This document shows positions 40,201 through 52,900 of a stretch of 64,000 bases of DNA, in pieces. Both the position numbers and the translations under genes were made by a program. Numbering within the stretch: the first letter of the stretch is position 1; every line of letters starts with the position of its first letter. The notes under the pieces were generated by a model. It worked only from the letters and a program-made list of their open reading frames with translations, was not told where the DNA came from and did not search any database. This stretch comes from Ridgeia piscesae (lineage: Eukaryota > Annelida > Polychaeta > Sabellida > Siboglinidae): positions 152,501-216,500 of the forward strand of contig JAODUO010000538.1 in assembly GCA_025642075.2 (NCBI GenBank), written 5' to 3'.

Positions 40201-43200
40201 CCAATACACCCTTTTGGTCAGTGTTTGTATCCAGGGGACTAAAGACCCACAGCCAAATAGAAAAAGATGTGGGCAATAGTATTGGCTTACAAAACATATG
40301 ATAGTTACTGCCAGAACACTTCAGGTCTGGTGATGGAGTAAATGTAAATTCAATCCAGCACCTTGAAAGGAGAACATCGTAACATTTAGAAACATGCAAT
40401 AGGCTTATACTAGTTACAGTTAGTGTAGTATTAAAATAACAACGGATTTCTTATGGGCTGTTGTGGGGGTCAAGTTATTAGCAAGATATATTTGTAGGTG
40501 CCCCGGGTCTACAAGTTGCTGGGCTATGAAGCACATGATGTCCACGAGGCTTCCTCCAACTATGTCCCCCCGAACCTCATGAGGACTCTGAGGACTGGGG
40601 CTGAGGTAGGTTCAATCATTCTCCCATGGTGTGTCGTTTGGAGGATCCTTGTTAAGAAAAAGATTAAGAATTATCAAACAAATATGTGTTGTTGAAATTG
40701 GTGTGCTAGTATTAGTTAAAAAGCAGATATTTTGTTTGCACTAAGTTTATCAATTCATTAATTTCAGTGGCTACCGAAGAATTGTTCCACTGACTTGTTC
40801 TGAGACTGACTTGCAGAACTGCATCAATTACCTTGGTGTGGTAGTACTTGATATTTTGCAAAATAATAAATGAATGTGCACATAAAGATAATTTTTATTG
40901 TGTTTTTTTGCAATATTTTTTGACTTCATGTTTCTGAGTTGTTTATGAGTGTGTAATTTGTTTAAATAAAAAAGTTGCTCCCGTGAGGTACCATCTGCTA
41001 CATCTAGTGCGTTGTCTGTAGGATGAGATCATACAGTTGCCAGCGCCACCTGTTGTTAGCGATCAGAAACAGGCAGTCGAAATACCAAAGACTCCAAGAG
41101 GGATGGAAGTGGCAAGAATATCTCCGTCTGCAACCCCATGCCCAAAGATGGCTATTGAACATCACCCCCTTGTGCCCCCTCAGGCCCTCTTCCAGCCAAT
41201 CACCTATCCACCCCTACACATCTTTGTACGTATGATCACGTCAAAAACTAGTACATTTGATAGAACATATTTTAGAATAAAATATTCTGTAATCTTGGCA
41301 TGATTATTGTTAGTAATCATATAAAGATATCATATGCATGCATACACAAGATCCACATGCATGCATTCATGCTTGCGTAAACTGTACTTATATATTTGAT
41401 ACATAGCTAAGCTTTAATGTGAATTTTGGTGTATGGAATAATGCAAGATTTTATTTAAAAACTTCATAATGATTGTAGTAATTTTAGTTCAGTGTTTCTG
41501 TGCTGTGATAATACAAAATATACTTCCACACCTGAAATTTAACCACGTACATTACTGCTTATTCTAGTTATATTTGACCATTATTTATAGCCAATATTTG
41601 TGTGAACCTAAACTATTGGTACAGTTTTCATGATGTCTAAAACTAGGATATACTCTTTTTTCTTACACTTATCAAAGTTTACTGACCAAACGTTTACAGA
41701 ATCCATCTCCTGGGCTTCAAGTCTTCCATGGGCCAATGCCGTTTGCTGAAACCGATGTCGACTTTCACTTGTGCCCGTTACCTCGCTATGCTTTTGCCGA
41801 CATTAACAACCAGCACCGGGCCACACAGAAACAGTACCTGGACAGGGAGGTCAGTTTCCTACCATTTTTATGCACAACTGCAGCTTCTGATTGAGGAGAT
41901 GATTTGGTTGTGAGTTAAATTTGCACTGTATTATATTAGTTATTTGTAATTGACAAGTAAATTGAAAATCTATAGTTACATAGTGTACTAAAGACACTGG
42001 TTTCATCCTACCCAGACATGCTACCACAGTGTGCTGGCTAAAAAGTTTAAAATATGTGTACATTATTTATTTATGCATCGTTTCTTTGCAATTGTTCCTA
42101 TCATGTTGGTGCTGCCCTCTAGGATGTCATCAGGGGCGTGATGGCATGGAAGAGATTTCCGTCACAAGGACTCATGTCTCTCTCAAACACAGCGACACTG
42201 AGCAATGTGTGGGTTCCACGTTGGTGAGTTTTGTGGCCTATCATCCTGGATAAGTTTGATCTCTAACGTAATCCATTTGTGACTGACCCACCACTGCAAA
42301 ATGTATACCGGTAGCTGTCCTTATCACTTCCCACCAATATTTGTAAGTTTTTGAGACACACGTACCTTATAATCTCATTTTTCAATGTCAAATTTTTTCC
42401 CTTTACAAATAATCAGAAACTAATTTTAAATTAGGCATCCAAAAGGTACAATATCAAATTAAACTATTTTGCTAATTATTATCCAAATCGCTCTGTAATA
42501 ATAATTTTATTAAAATATACTGGTTTTGGGGCATTTTTAGGGAAACCTTCATATAATAAACCATGCGCAGTCAGCTGATGCTCTGAACTGTTTCAAGGGC
42601 CCATGGAGAGACCTCCATCCAATTTCACCCACATGATGTACTCACTACATTTGGATTTAACTGAAAATTGTCCTAGTTCTAGCCCCAGGTCTGTTGGCCA
42701 TGTTGTAGGTCTGACAGTTTTGGCAGTGATCTGCTGCCCCAGTCAGTGCCTGAGCAGCTCAATGGTTTGCCTCCGGAAGAGGATGTTGCCGACATAGATC
42801 AAGAGTAAGTGTTTTCTTCAACCACAGTGAAATAGAGGGGAGTTCTCTGTCTCCAAGCATTGGTTCATGTAAATCAGCCATCACGCACATGCCATGTTTA
42901 TGTTTCCGGACATGTCAAAACAAGCTACGAAGAGAAAATGTGCACATTTAAAAGTATAAGTGCTACATGCATAATACTAAGAAAGTAATTAATTTCATCA
43001 TCATAAATATTGTATGTTGTTTACACTGGTGCAGTTTGTGTAAACTTTTTACACATCAGTTTTATTTTTTTATATTTCCACATATAATTTGTTTACACTT
43101 TTGTGTTGTACCTGTGATTAATTAATTTAATACAAAGACAAATTGTAACAACCTGTGCATAAATGTAATAAAAAATATTATTGATGTAAGAACTCGGTTG

Positions 43201-44408
43201 CCATCTGTGACGTTGCTATGACAACAGGGAGGAAGAGAAGGAGGAGGAGGTGGTCCAGTTGACTCCAGAGATGATCAAGGCACAGTTCCCTTTCATCCAG
43301 GCTCCGTCAGACGTTACTGCACCAAGCAAGAACAAGAAATCGTAAGTCACTTGTCCAAATATCTGACCTATTTAGGGGTCTAGTTCTCTGCATTAGACTC
43401 TGAAATTGTCTTATAAATTATGTAAAGAAAATTAAATGCTGTGAATAGCATCATCAGCTTCATGAACAAAACAATCAGTCTTTGTTAACTCAGCTTGACA
43501 AGCTGGCTATAGACAGTAGTGGAATTGTGTGTACAGCTGTACTGTCATTACACACCAACTGCATCACAGCTGACTGTTTCCAAGGGAGTCAAACATTATA
43601 TTTAAATGAAAAGATCTGCCAGAGATGTAGCAATCGTTACCATGCTACATAAAACTTGCCTTTCCTGTGGCTTGAATGTAACAACATATGGTTTGAACTT
43701 TGCATGCATTGAGTAGTGTTCAAACTTTTGCATGCATGCATGCACGCATACACACACGCACATGCACGAATCAACTTCGTTGTGTCGTTTTCTCAAATTG
43801 TATCATAACTTGTTTCACAGGGACATGTTCCCCGAAGGAAATCGAATGCCCCCCACCAACCTGCCTGTGTCGTCCACTGGCCCTGTTCCCAGGTAAGACA
43901 ATTTACAGTTGTGTTTGTGGAGGTTGTTAATTTAAATTGGTGGCTAACTTCATATGATGCAGATAAAGGAATTTATTACATAGTTGCAATTTTGAATGAA
44001 TAATCCTAATCCTACATTACTTTCAGATGGAGCAGACCGGCTATTTTAAAATTGTATTTCTAAATAAAAACATTCCATAGACAATGTTTCTGTAGTCATA
44101 TTTATAATAATGAAATGAATAATAATGTTCATAAAATTATTACCAGTCTTATTAAGGTGGATATTCTCAGTAAAAATCAATGCATGTTGGGATACGTACT
44201 GGAAAATTAGTCACAATAATTCTATAAAAAGTTGTAATGGAAATACTCAGTGTGAGTGCATGTGTTGTTTCTGTATTTCAGGGAGAGACGAGAACAAGAA
44301 CTCGACTACTTCCTTAAGAAGAAATACAATCGACTTGGATCCAAGATTGAAGCACGCATTGAGAACCTCGACCGAATCACAACCATGTCACAATTTGTAT
44401 TAAAATAG
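25245..44408 (+). CDS. CFAP221: Cilia- and flagella-associated protein 221 (PCDP1), 23 exons
   Basis: Exons: 25245-25347, 27902-28089, 28832-28927, 29558-29661, 30211-30314, 31095-31251, 31454-31598, 32198-32234, 33843-33895, 36241-36393, 36978-37067, 37762-37857, 38710-38791, 39303-39427, 39948-40028, 40498-40605, 41022-41225, 41700-41849, 42123-42223, 42709-42804, 43228-43341, 43821-43892, 44282-44408. All are GT-AG with matching phases; 2586 nt, 861 aa (human about 840). It is a calmodulin-binding central-pair (C1d) protein of motile cilia. Landmarks: PNHLLETKIYSKIGQ near residue 31, [14 protein letters not shown] (to 97), [53 protein letters not shown] and VCTITGS, an N-terminal ASH/MSP-like Ig-type region to about residue 250. 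Then [20 protein letters not shown] and [12 protein letters not shown] follow. The start agrees with the family N-terminus. Introns carry several arrays and a MITE. Confidence 0.96.
25798..26315. repeat. Degenerate repeat cluster with inverted ends in CFAP221 intron 1
   Basis: TACGTGAGCCGTATCTTTAG (about 25809) faces the inverted form GGTCTAAATGTACGGTACAC at about 26287. Three to four related blocks (CTTTTAGATCTGAGTGCTAA and similar) lie between. It may be a small inverted-repeat element or an old tandem array. Confidence 0.45.
26459..27403. mobile_element. PIF/Harbinger-like non-autonomous element
   Basis: The left end CTAGGTTTCCATATGTATGG and the right end (reverse complement CTAAGATTCCATATATATGG) form terminal inverted repeats. 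Subterminal GCATGC/GCGG/GATTTGCAGATG words are like those of Harbinger MITEs. The interior has only broken frames. The superfamily assignment is tentative. Confidence 0.5.
31928..32090. repeat. 51-bp tandem repeat, about 3 copies
   Basis: Three copies of GACTTATTTATATAAGATCA... with small indels in CFAP221 intron 7; the last copy is shortened. Confidence 0.9.
32287..33440. repeat. 33-bp minisatellite, about 35 copies
   Basis: The unit is TTGATGGGGTCCAGGGTGTG plus TAGTCTTCTGTTG, extremely homogeneous in the middle with variants at both edges. It lies in CFAP221 intron 8, beginning about 50 bases after the exon-8 donor. Because 33 is a multiple of three, it opens long frames on both strands (repeating [11 protein letters not shown] or [11 protein letters not shown]). 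Neither is a gene. Confidence 0.97.
35543..36069. mobile_element. TTAA-flanked foldback MITE (piggyBac-like)
   Basis: It is bounded by TTAA on both sides. The ends are perfectly inverted for 24 bases, starting TTAAAGGGATACTCCAGTCA. Inverted homology continues for about 200 bp per side, including TACTATATTGGTTGTGC, GATTCAGGGC and GCCATCTTGAGAC. The centre holds GCGCCAGTGACGTAA-type palindromes. The TTAA duplication points to piggyBac-type mobilisation. It carries no transposase and lies in CFAP221 intron 9. Confidence 0.85.
36880..36955. repeat. AT/GCAT-rich simple repeat
   Basis: An ATATGC/AT mixture in CFAP221 intron 10, ending about 20 bases upstream of exon 11. Confidence 0.85.
37965..38452. 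repeat. 21-bp minisatellite, about 22 copies
   Basis: The unit is GATAGTGAGAGTGGAGATAA plus A, with A/G variation, in CFAP221 intron 12, about 110 bases after exon 12. Each unit contains AGTGAGAG, similar to the exon-12 donor ACA|GTGAGT. The frames it opens (repeating IVRVEIK) are not exons: exon 12 joins exon 13 in phase without it. Confidence 0.95.
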
Positions 44409-46295
44409 TTCCTACTTATACAGATACTCCTTAGGGTTGAGTAGTTGTGAAATGACACAAACAGGTAGTTGCAGTAATCATTTTCAAATTGTCTCTTTTG
44501 ACTATGGCTAGCCCCAAATTATCAGATACCTAAAGATGTGTAAATAGTCTGTTTGAAATGGTCCTCAAAATTAATATATGCAACATGTTTGGTGGGATGT
44601 CCACTTTGTATAGACTAGTGTAGCTTCCCAGCAATGTAGATGTGGTCACATTTTTACTGTATAATTTTCTGATGTTTCACATAACAGGAAGTTCATTGAC
44701 AGACAATGTTAATGTTATTTTAATTCTCAGAAAAATGTGGCACTTCACAGCCGTGTAAACATGGGTTTCCTTTTTTATTACAGCCTCTAGCATTAAAGCA
44801 AGTTAAGGTTGTCAGTGCGAACACCTCTACTAATAATGGACAAAAAACAGAAAAACGTATAATTATATCTGTAGACATGATATGTTATTGTGAATTGATA
44901 CAAACTGATAATATAATCATTAAGCTAATCTTTTCATGAACACATTCATGATTGTCTCTCTTTCGTCTGTCATGCATAGTCGGGTCGGTTTTGAGATATT
45001 GTTGGGTCATGTGACAGGAACAAACCAGGATAATTTGTTTTGTTACTCATGCCAACATTGTCATTGCATTCCAGGGAATCAATCCACTTGCTGTCTTGTG
45101 TAGTTATGGTATAAAGAATGACAAATAACTCAATTTGTCTTTAACACTGGTATCTTGTAATGTCTGCCTTCTAATATGGAGTATTATGTACAGTCGAATT
45201 GAATATTTAAAATATATATATATATATATATATAATATATTGTGTACATAAAAACAAGTTGGTTCTGTCATATTTATTACTTTTATATCATAATTGCTAG
45301 TTTTATTTGTCGTGTTTTATATCTCTGTCATCTAATACAACCACTCAATATCAGTTCACATCTTATATTTGCGTTTAGATATACTGTTTATATAAATTAG
45401 ATTGGCATTGATGATAACTATTATGTGTGTTGATGTTCATAGTTTGTAAAAAAAAAACTATTATCAATACTTTTCTTTAAATTGTTTTGGTTGTCATTAA
45501 GGACCTAAAACATTGTGTACAAAAACTAAATGTAAAACATAAACTAACTCTAAAATTGATTACATGTTCAAGTCAAGACGTATTTTGCATTTGTGTACTG
45601 TAGGTCATGACTTGTGTTATCTAAAATTACTGGCAAATGTTCTACAAGTAACTGATCTTTCTATCCATTAAGCTGACTTTAACTCATGTTTGATAGTATA
45701 TTTCTCCTGGTTGTATGTCACCCCCACTTCTTAAGACACGGCAAATGTCAATGCAAAATGATTGTAAACACCTGTATCATCCAGGTCTGATCGTATTTAT
45801 TAAGGACATGAACGCACGCACAAACATACATGCACACACATGCACATGTTGTGACACACACATACACACACATGACTAAGTGTAATTATATTAGTAAAAA
45901 TGCATGCACGCACAGTGACGTTTTTTGGTGTACAAGATAAGATCACTGTTGAAGGAACAAATTATATTTTAAGGAGCATAAAATAATCGGGCTCATAAGC
46001 TTATCAGAATATTAGTGAAATAGTCCCAATGGCAGTATGTGGACTCAAATAAAATAAAATTGTAATGGTCTGGTGATTTCCAAGTAGACTTACTCTGGAT
46101 CTAATCATTGTAGTTGAACTAGTTGTAATTATACATGTTCCATGCTACACTACATGCACTGAAGATTAATCTCAAGTTTTATTTGAGCAGTGCTACACTA
46201 CTACACTACTACACTAAACTCTTGGGAGGCCTCTGCATAAATCTTTGGTAAGACAACAAGCAAGGCAAGTATTTATAATATGAAAATAGTATATA

Positions 46296-46334
<39 letters not shown>

Positions 46335-46341
46335 ATATATA

Positions 46342-46381
<40 letters not shown>

Positions 46382-46700
46382 AAATATCAAAAGAGTACCA
46401 ACACCATCACAATCTTTGGCAAGGCCTTCCGGGTGCTTCTTCACGGCCACGGCTCTACCGTCTTCTGCAAGGGCTGCTGCAGAGGCTGTTGCTCCAATCG
46501 GACTCTCACGCGCCGACGAACAAGACACAAGCAAGGATGCAACCCTACATTGGTGTCACCATCGAACAATATGGTCGGACGGACAGTAGAAGAAAAGACT
46601 GAACAGTGGCGGATGTACAGACTTGTTGGCCGCACGTCTTTGTCATTGTCGTCTTTAAGAGTAAGACGCTAGTAACGTTTGTTACGTCATTCGCGTGCGC
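44409..46700. other. CFAP221 3' region and intergenic spacer
   Basis: AT-rich with AT microsatellites at about 45204-45240 and 46290-46375 and a CA/GCATGCA-rich patch at 45810-45915. No gene seen. Confidence 0.5.
46048..46058 (+). promoter_or_regulatory. Candidate CFAP221 polyadenylation signals (two overlapping AATAAA)
   Basis: AATAAAATAAA lies about 1.6 kb after the CFAP221 stop. It is a candidate from the hexamer alone; a nearer site may exist. Confidence 0.3.
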
Positions 46701-46990
46701 ATGACGCTATATATTACGTGCAATTTATCGTCACTGCATCTTGTCACGTGTTACACTATTGGGACCAAGCATAGACTTTGTGCGTTGATGAGAAGAAATG
46801 TATATTTCTGTTATATATATCAATGATACTATTTTTTTATAAAACGGGCGACAAATACTCGCTCCGCATAACGGATCGCTTAGAAACGCAAAGGTACATG
46901 AATCCACGCGGTGGCGCCACTATGCAGTTTGTTTATAAAATTAATGTACCATCGCACACGTTGCAGACAGGTGACAGTTTCGGCCAAACC

Positions 46991-49900
46991 ATGCAATGTA
47001 TTCAATTCAGGCGATTTCTGTTGCGAAATAGACAGTACTTAAGGCCTACCACTTTTTGTATATTGGCTGTTTTCGCATTGGGATGCTTTGTATTTATCAT
47101 AAGCACGAACTATATAGATAAACTGCAACAATATAAGAGGGCGAGCGATATTAAAGAGTATCGAATGGAGCGCTATTTCAAAAACAAATTCCGGGATCCG
47201 AAGAAGACGGGGCCTGGGGAAGGTGGCGAAGTTGTTGTTCTTTCTCCGGAGGAACAGAAAGAAGCGGACAGACTGTTCAGAAAGGAAGCGTTTAATATCG
47301 TCGCTAGCGATAAAATAGCCATGGATAGGCGCATACCTGACACACGGATAGACGAGTAAGTTTACTTTATTATTATCATTAACATTATTAATAATAAGCC
47401 TATTATAATAAGGTAGCTTGTGTTGTGTTTTTATATCCTTGGAAAAGGCAACATAGCTATAATAAGGTATAAATATTGTGTCTGTTTTATGTTTATGCCT
47501 CCTATCAAAATTAGCCTTCTAACTTTGAGTAAAACTAAAACTTTAAAAGTATATTTTAAACTAACCTGCACAAATCATATCACAGACATAGTTTCTAAAT
47601 CTTAAGAAGTTCTAGGTATGATCGAGCGACCCTCGTGAAGTAAAAGACTATACACTTACTACCAACCAAGACTTGAATATGTCTCTGCTATATGGAATCC
47701 ACACCCTTCCACCACATTAATTGGAGCCCATCGATCTCGGCCCATGTTGACCTCGGCCCGCGTCGATCTCGGCCCTCGTATTAACATTAAAATTTTTGCT
47801 TATTATTAACATGACATTATGTCAATGGGCCGAGATCGACGAGGGTTGAGATTGATATGAGTCTCATCAATATATGTTGATTTCGGCCCATATTGCATTA
47901 AAGTGTTTATTCTAAATACGTTTTTGTATGTCACCAATCTCTGCCCATGTTGATGCCACGCTAAAACCAAATTAAACCAAATATCTCAAATAATTACCAT
48001 AAAATAATTTCGCAACGGTTCGGCCCATGTAGTTCGCCGGGAAACGCTGCAGATATGGATGATTCGGCCCAATGAGCCAATCTGTTGTTAAAAAACAATG
48101 TTTTAATGTACAGTTAATTTTAACTTCCAGTTATTTTAATAGAAGCATATATTACGGCTGTACAAACAGTCCCACTAACATGGGATGGATTGAGATCGAT
48201 GTGGGCCGATATAGACAAGATGACTAGAAAGCTTAAAAGAACGTAAAATTATTTTTATACACAAACACATATATTTAATTAGATTAGGACAAGTAATTAT
48301 ATAAAGAAATGGTGGGCCGAGATCGACGTGAGTGCTGTGCTGTGCTGCCAGATTTGCAAAACAAAATTACTACAGACACCAAACAAACTCAGCAGTCTGC
48401 AGACTTAATAGCCACCCTTGGATGGTCCACTCTTGACTCAATCTTGAGTGACGCATGATTATCAAACATTGACATTCTACAATAACGTATTAAATAATAT
48501 AGGCACCCGGTGTACAAATACGATCCAAAAGCTGTGACCATCACATAGCCACTAAATGTTGTAACAATCTATCACAGTGTTTTTCCATTGTTCTCTTTCT
48601 ACCCCAAGCAGTCTGAATATAGAAAATGATCCCACCACAAATTACTGAACTTAAAAACCCGATAGCATGAAATAGCAGCAATTATGAATCTCCCTTTACA
48701 ACATCCAATCATCAAAATTGCCTGTAAAACAAAGTGCCCATGGTGCATGTGCACCAGCAGGCACCACTAAGCTCCTGCCTTACCTCAAACTTGGGCTGTT
48801 TGGAGGAAATCAATTTAAAAATGACGTGTTTTAATGGTGAATGGATAACAGACATACTCATAGTACACTTTTGTACATACAGTGTACAGTGTATTAGCAT
48901 TACATTGACCATTAATGCATGCCCTCATTGCCCTGTCTCTCAAAGGAGTTATACAGATACCTCATACTTTACGAAATCCATGTATGTTGTACCAGACATG
49001 GAGTCAAATACTTTTTTTCAAAGTATTTGTATTTGATGTTTAGGTATTAAAAGTATTTGTATTTAAATACTTTCCTAAAGTATTAAACACTTTTTCAAAT
49101 ACTTTTAAGTACTTTTTTTAAATACATTGTCAGTATCAAGATTTCTGTTTCAAGATCAAGTGTTATGCCTGCCAAACTGTTTCCTTCACTGCAACTTCAC
49201 CCAACCGTGCTAATTAGGTACTGATGAAGACACTTAACAGCAGATGTCCCTGGCAGTGATCACAACTTTTGTTTGCTCAGAGCCAGAGGATGAATTAGTA
49301 CCTGACAGTGACCATTTTCCTATTCTGGTTTTCTGGCTGACTTTGAAGTTGAGTTGTCACAGTTCCTCACACGGTCATAGTGCTCAGTGTCACACTTCCT
49401 CACACGATCGTAGTGCTCAGTGTCACACTTCCTCACACGATCGTAGTGCTCAGTGTCATACTTCCTCACACGATCGTAGTGCTCAGTGTCACACTTCCTC
49501 ACACGATCCTAGTGCTCAGTGTCACACTTCCTCACACGATCCTAGTGCTCAGTGTCACACTTCCTCACACGATCGTAGTGCTCAGTGTCACACTTCCTCA
49601 CACGATCCTAGTGCTCAGTGTCACACTTCCTCACACGATCCTAGTGCTCAGTGTCACACTTCCTCACACGGTCGTAGTGCTCAGTGTCACACTTCCTCAC
49701 ATGATCGTAGTGCTCAGTGTCACACTTCCTCACACGATCATAGTGCTCAGTGTCCTTCCTCACACGATCGTAGTGCTCAGTGTCACACTTCCTCACACGA
49801 TCTAGTGCTCAGTGTCACACTTCCTCACAACCGTGCTAATTACGTGTAGTGCTCAGTGTCACACTTCCTCACACGATCCTAGTGCTCAGTGTCACACTTC

Positions 49901-52900
49901 TAAGTGTAGTGCTCAGTGCACACTTCTCACACGATCCTAGTGCTACAGTGACACACTTCTACCGATCTAGTGCTCAGTGTCACTTCTCACAGGGGTTGTG
50001 TTGTCCACTTCCTCACACGGTCGTAGTGCTCAGTGTCACACTTCCTCACACGGTCGTAGTGCTCAGTGTCACACTTCCTCACACGGTCGTAGTGCTCAGT
50101 GTCACACTTCCTCACACGGTCGTAGTGCTCAGTGTCACACTTCCTCACACGATCGTAGTGCTCAGTGTCACACTTCCTCACACGATCGTAGTGCTCAGTG
50201 TCACACTTCCTCACACGATCGTAGTGCTCAGTGTCACACTTCCTCACACGATCGTAGTGCTCAGTGTCACACTTCCTCACACGATCGTAGTGCTCAGTGT
50301 CACACTTCCTCACACGATCGTAGTGCTCAGTGTCACACTTCCTCACACGATCGTAGTGCTCAGTGTCTCTTCTGAGGGCAACATAGGCTTTTATAATGGA
50401 CCTCCTGCTTAACATAACAAACAACATATTTTGGCCTTTACCTCTGTGGATAGAGGTTTTTGAGTCAGTTGTCACTGTGATGTAGTTAGCAATAACAATA
50501 CTCCCTAGCACTGGTCTGCCTGTCATCATATTCATGACCAAACCACTAATTATGCCTATAAACTAGATGTCTCACTCTATGAGTTGCTTTTCTGTTACCT
50601 ATGTAGTAATACTTCTTGAAAAATGAAAAGTATTTGAAAAAGTATTTGAAATACTTTCCAAACGTATTTGTATTTAAATACATTTGTATTTAAAAGTATT
50701 TGAATCCCTCAAGAGTATTTGCATTTAAATATATTTCGATGTATTTGACCACATGTCTGTTAGCCATGTGTGTGTAATTATGCCAAAACATGAATGATGC
50801 AACTGGCACTGCGAGAACAAGGCCTCTTATGTGAGTGTGTGGACAATGACATGTACAGAAGCAGTGTAAACTGTCAAGGTTTTTTTTCTCCAGAAAATCT
50901 GTTTATCATGTACTAAAATGATATTGTTAGAAGTCTTGAGGTTTGACAATGTTGTACCTAACAGTGTTGTAATTAAACAATGTATGGATTGTGTAGCATA
51001 ACCAACATTTAGAGAGAAACAAAAAGCATTTGTATGGTTCTACACACCTAAAAGAGTTAATACAATCTAACCATTTGCAACTAAAACCAGCAATGTACAC
51101 TGTACTGACTGTAATTTAAAAATAATTTATCATCAAAGAGGGACATTCAAGTGAAATATTAGTCTTACAACACCTGACAGGTGTTGAGACACGTGCCCAG
51201 TGTTTGGTGTGTGTGTCTTTGGCTCGTCTTACTTTGACTTACGTCTCAATACAACACGGCAGGCTTGTTTCTTGTATTCCTTCGGGATCCATGACATTTT
51301 GGTAATGGACATTTTGGTAACAGGACGTTTTGGTAACATTTGACGTTTTGGTAACATTTGGACGTTTTGGTAACTAGACATTTTGGTAACAAGACTTTTG
51401 GTAACAAGACATTTTGGTAAAACTACTGAAAATAATCAGAGTTCAGTCTGCCATATCAGGAGGTAATCTGTTGAGATGTCAGATAGCTAAACCATTTGTA
51501 AATTAGGATTGTCCAGACTCCAGACAGGGAACTTGTCTTCCCACCAGCAGTCAGGCATGGTGAAAGGTAGTGCTTGCCTCTGAAGGGAACATGACTTCCA
51601 AATAGCAGTGGTGGTGGCTAAAGTGTTCAACCACTACAGCCAACCAGTGGCTAGCAGGACACATTTAAATCCAGACACACATAAAGTGAAGCTATACATG
51701 TGAACATGGAGCTATCAACAAAAACCAGGGGAAAAGCAAAGCTATTGTGGAATGGCTATACCAAGCATACAGAGAAAAATGACATAATAATGTGGCATTG
51801 TACATGTCGTGCAAGCAAGCTCTGCCCTGCTAGTGCATACACAGACTTGCTACCAGCATATCCAGTGTTAAAAATTGACCACAACCACTGTCCTGAACCT
51901 ATGAAGCTAGAGGTAATTTAAAAAAAAGAAATATGCCTTTATAGAACATTTATTGGTTTTACCAAAATGCCATGCTACCAATATGTAGGTTACCAAGATG
52001 TCCTATTACCAAAATGTCTGTTACCAAAATGTCCTATTACCGAAATGTCTAGTTACCGAAATGTCCTGAACCTGTGAGGTTGACAGATGCCAAATGGAAA
52101 TGAGTATACGTGCTGCTGCAAGTAACGACCCGCCAGCTCGTATTTACGCATTACCAAAATGTTTGTTACCAAAATGTCCTATTACCAAAATGTCCTGTTA
52201 CTGAAATGTCCTGTTACCGAAATGTCTGTTATCAAAACGTCCATTACCAAAGTGTCCTTTACCGAAATGTCTGTCACTCGATGCCAGCCTCTGTCACCAT
52301 GGTGCTGCAGCTGTGGCAGCATCCAGACAATTTAGTGTATCTTCAGAAACATTATTCCTGGCTAGTGGCTACTAAATTACCAGGTCTAGTAATATTCTTG
52401 ATTGTTGTTGTAACATTGGCTATTATTTGCATGGACACCCCCCAAAATATGCTTTCTTTTCCCCATTAAAGCTTTATTCTGAGTACATCTAATAAAACCA
52501 TAGCTTTCAAGTTTAAAGGTAAGCGGAGTATCCACCGTTTAGTGTATCATGTGACAGGTGACTCTGACAGTCAGGCTCACAGCTGTGATGCTAATAAACT
52601 CTCACTTTATGACGTCCTCCCAGGCTCTCTACTGGCCAGTTAAAGTTAATGTATGTTGCCTTTAACCCTCTCCCACTTACACATGTTGTCACATTTGTCC
52701 ACTTTACCTATCCTGTTACATAATTACCTTGCAATTACAATTTATTACCACAGTGTGACAGTTGTGACCATTCCAGCACAAATTATATGGTTTAGTTGAT
52801 AATGCCTATCATTCAGCAACTGGAACCAACCAAACAGTTTCTATGATTTAGACAGCTTAATAACCAATTTCGAGAGCTGTTTGATCGTAATACTGAAATC

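Noticed and set aside
46778..46990. Upstream in-frame start giving GALNT a 71-residue longer N-terminus
   Set aside because: GALNTs have short cytosolic tails before the TM segment; Met at 46991 gives this. Not excluded without transcript data.
49368..50372. Possible CRISPR-like array
   Set aside because: Units are contiguous head-to-tail copies without unique spacers, in a eukaryotic intron.
49244..50541. Several frames of 130-200 codons with [15 protein letters not shown] repeats
   Set aside because: Artefacts of a 33-bp minisatellite on both strands.
48985..50767. 8-bp target duplication for the hAT-like element
   Set aside because: The flanks TGTTGTAC and TTAGCCAT do not match, so no duplication is claimed.
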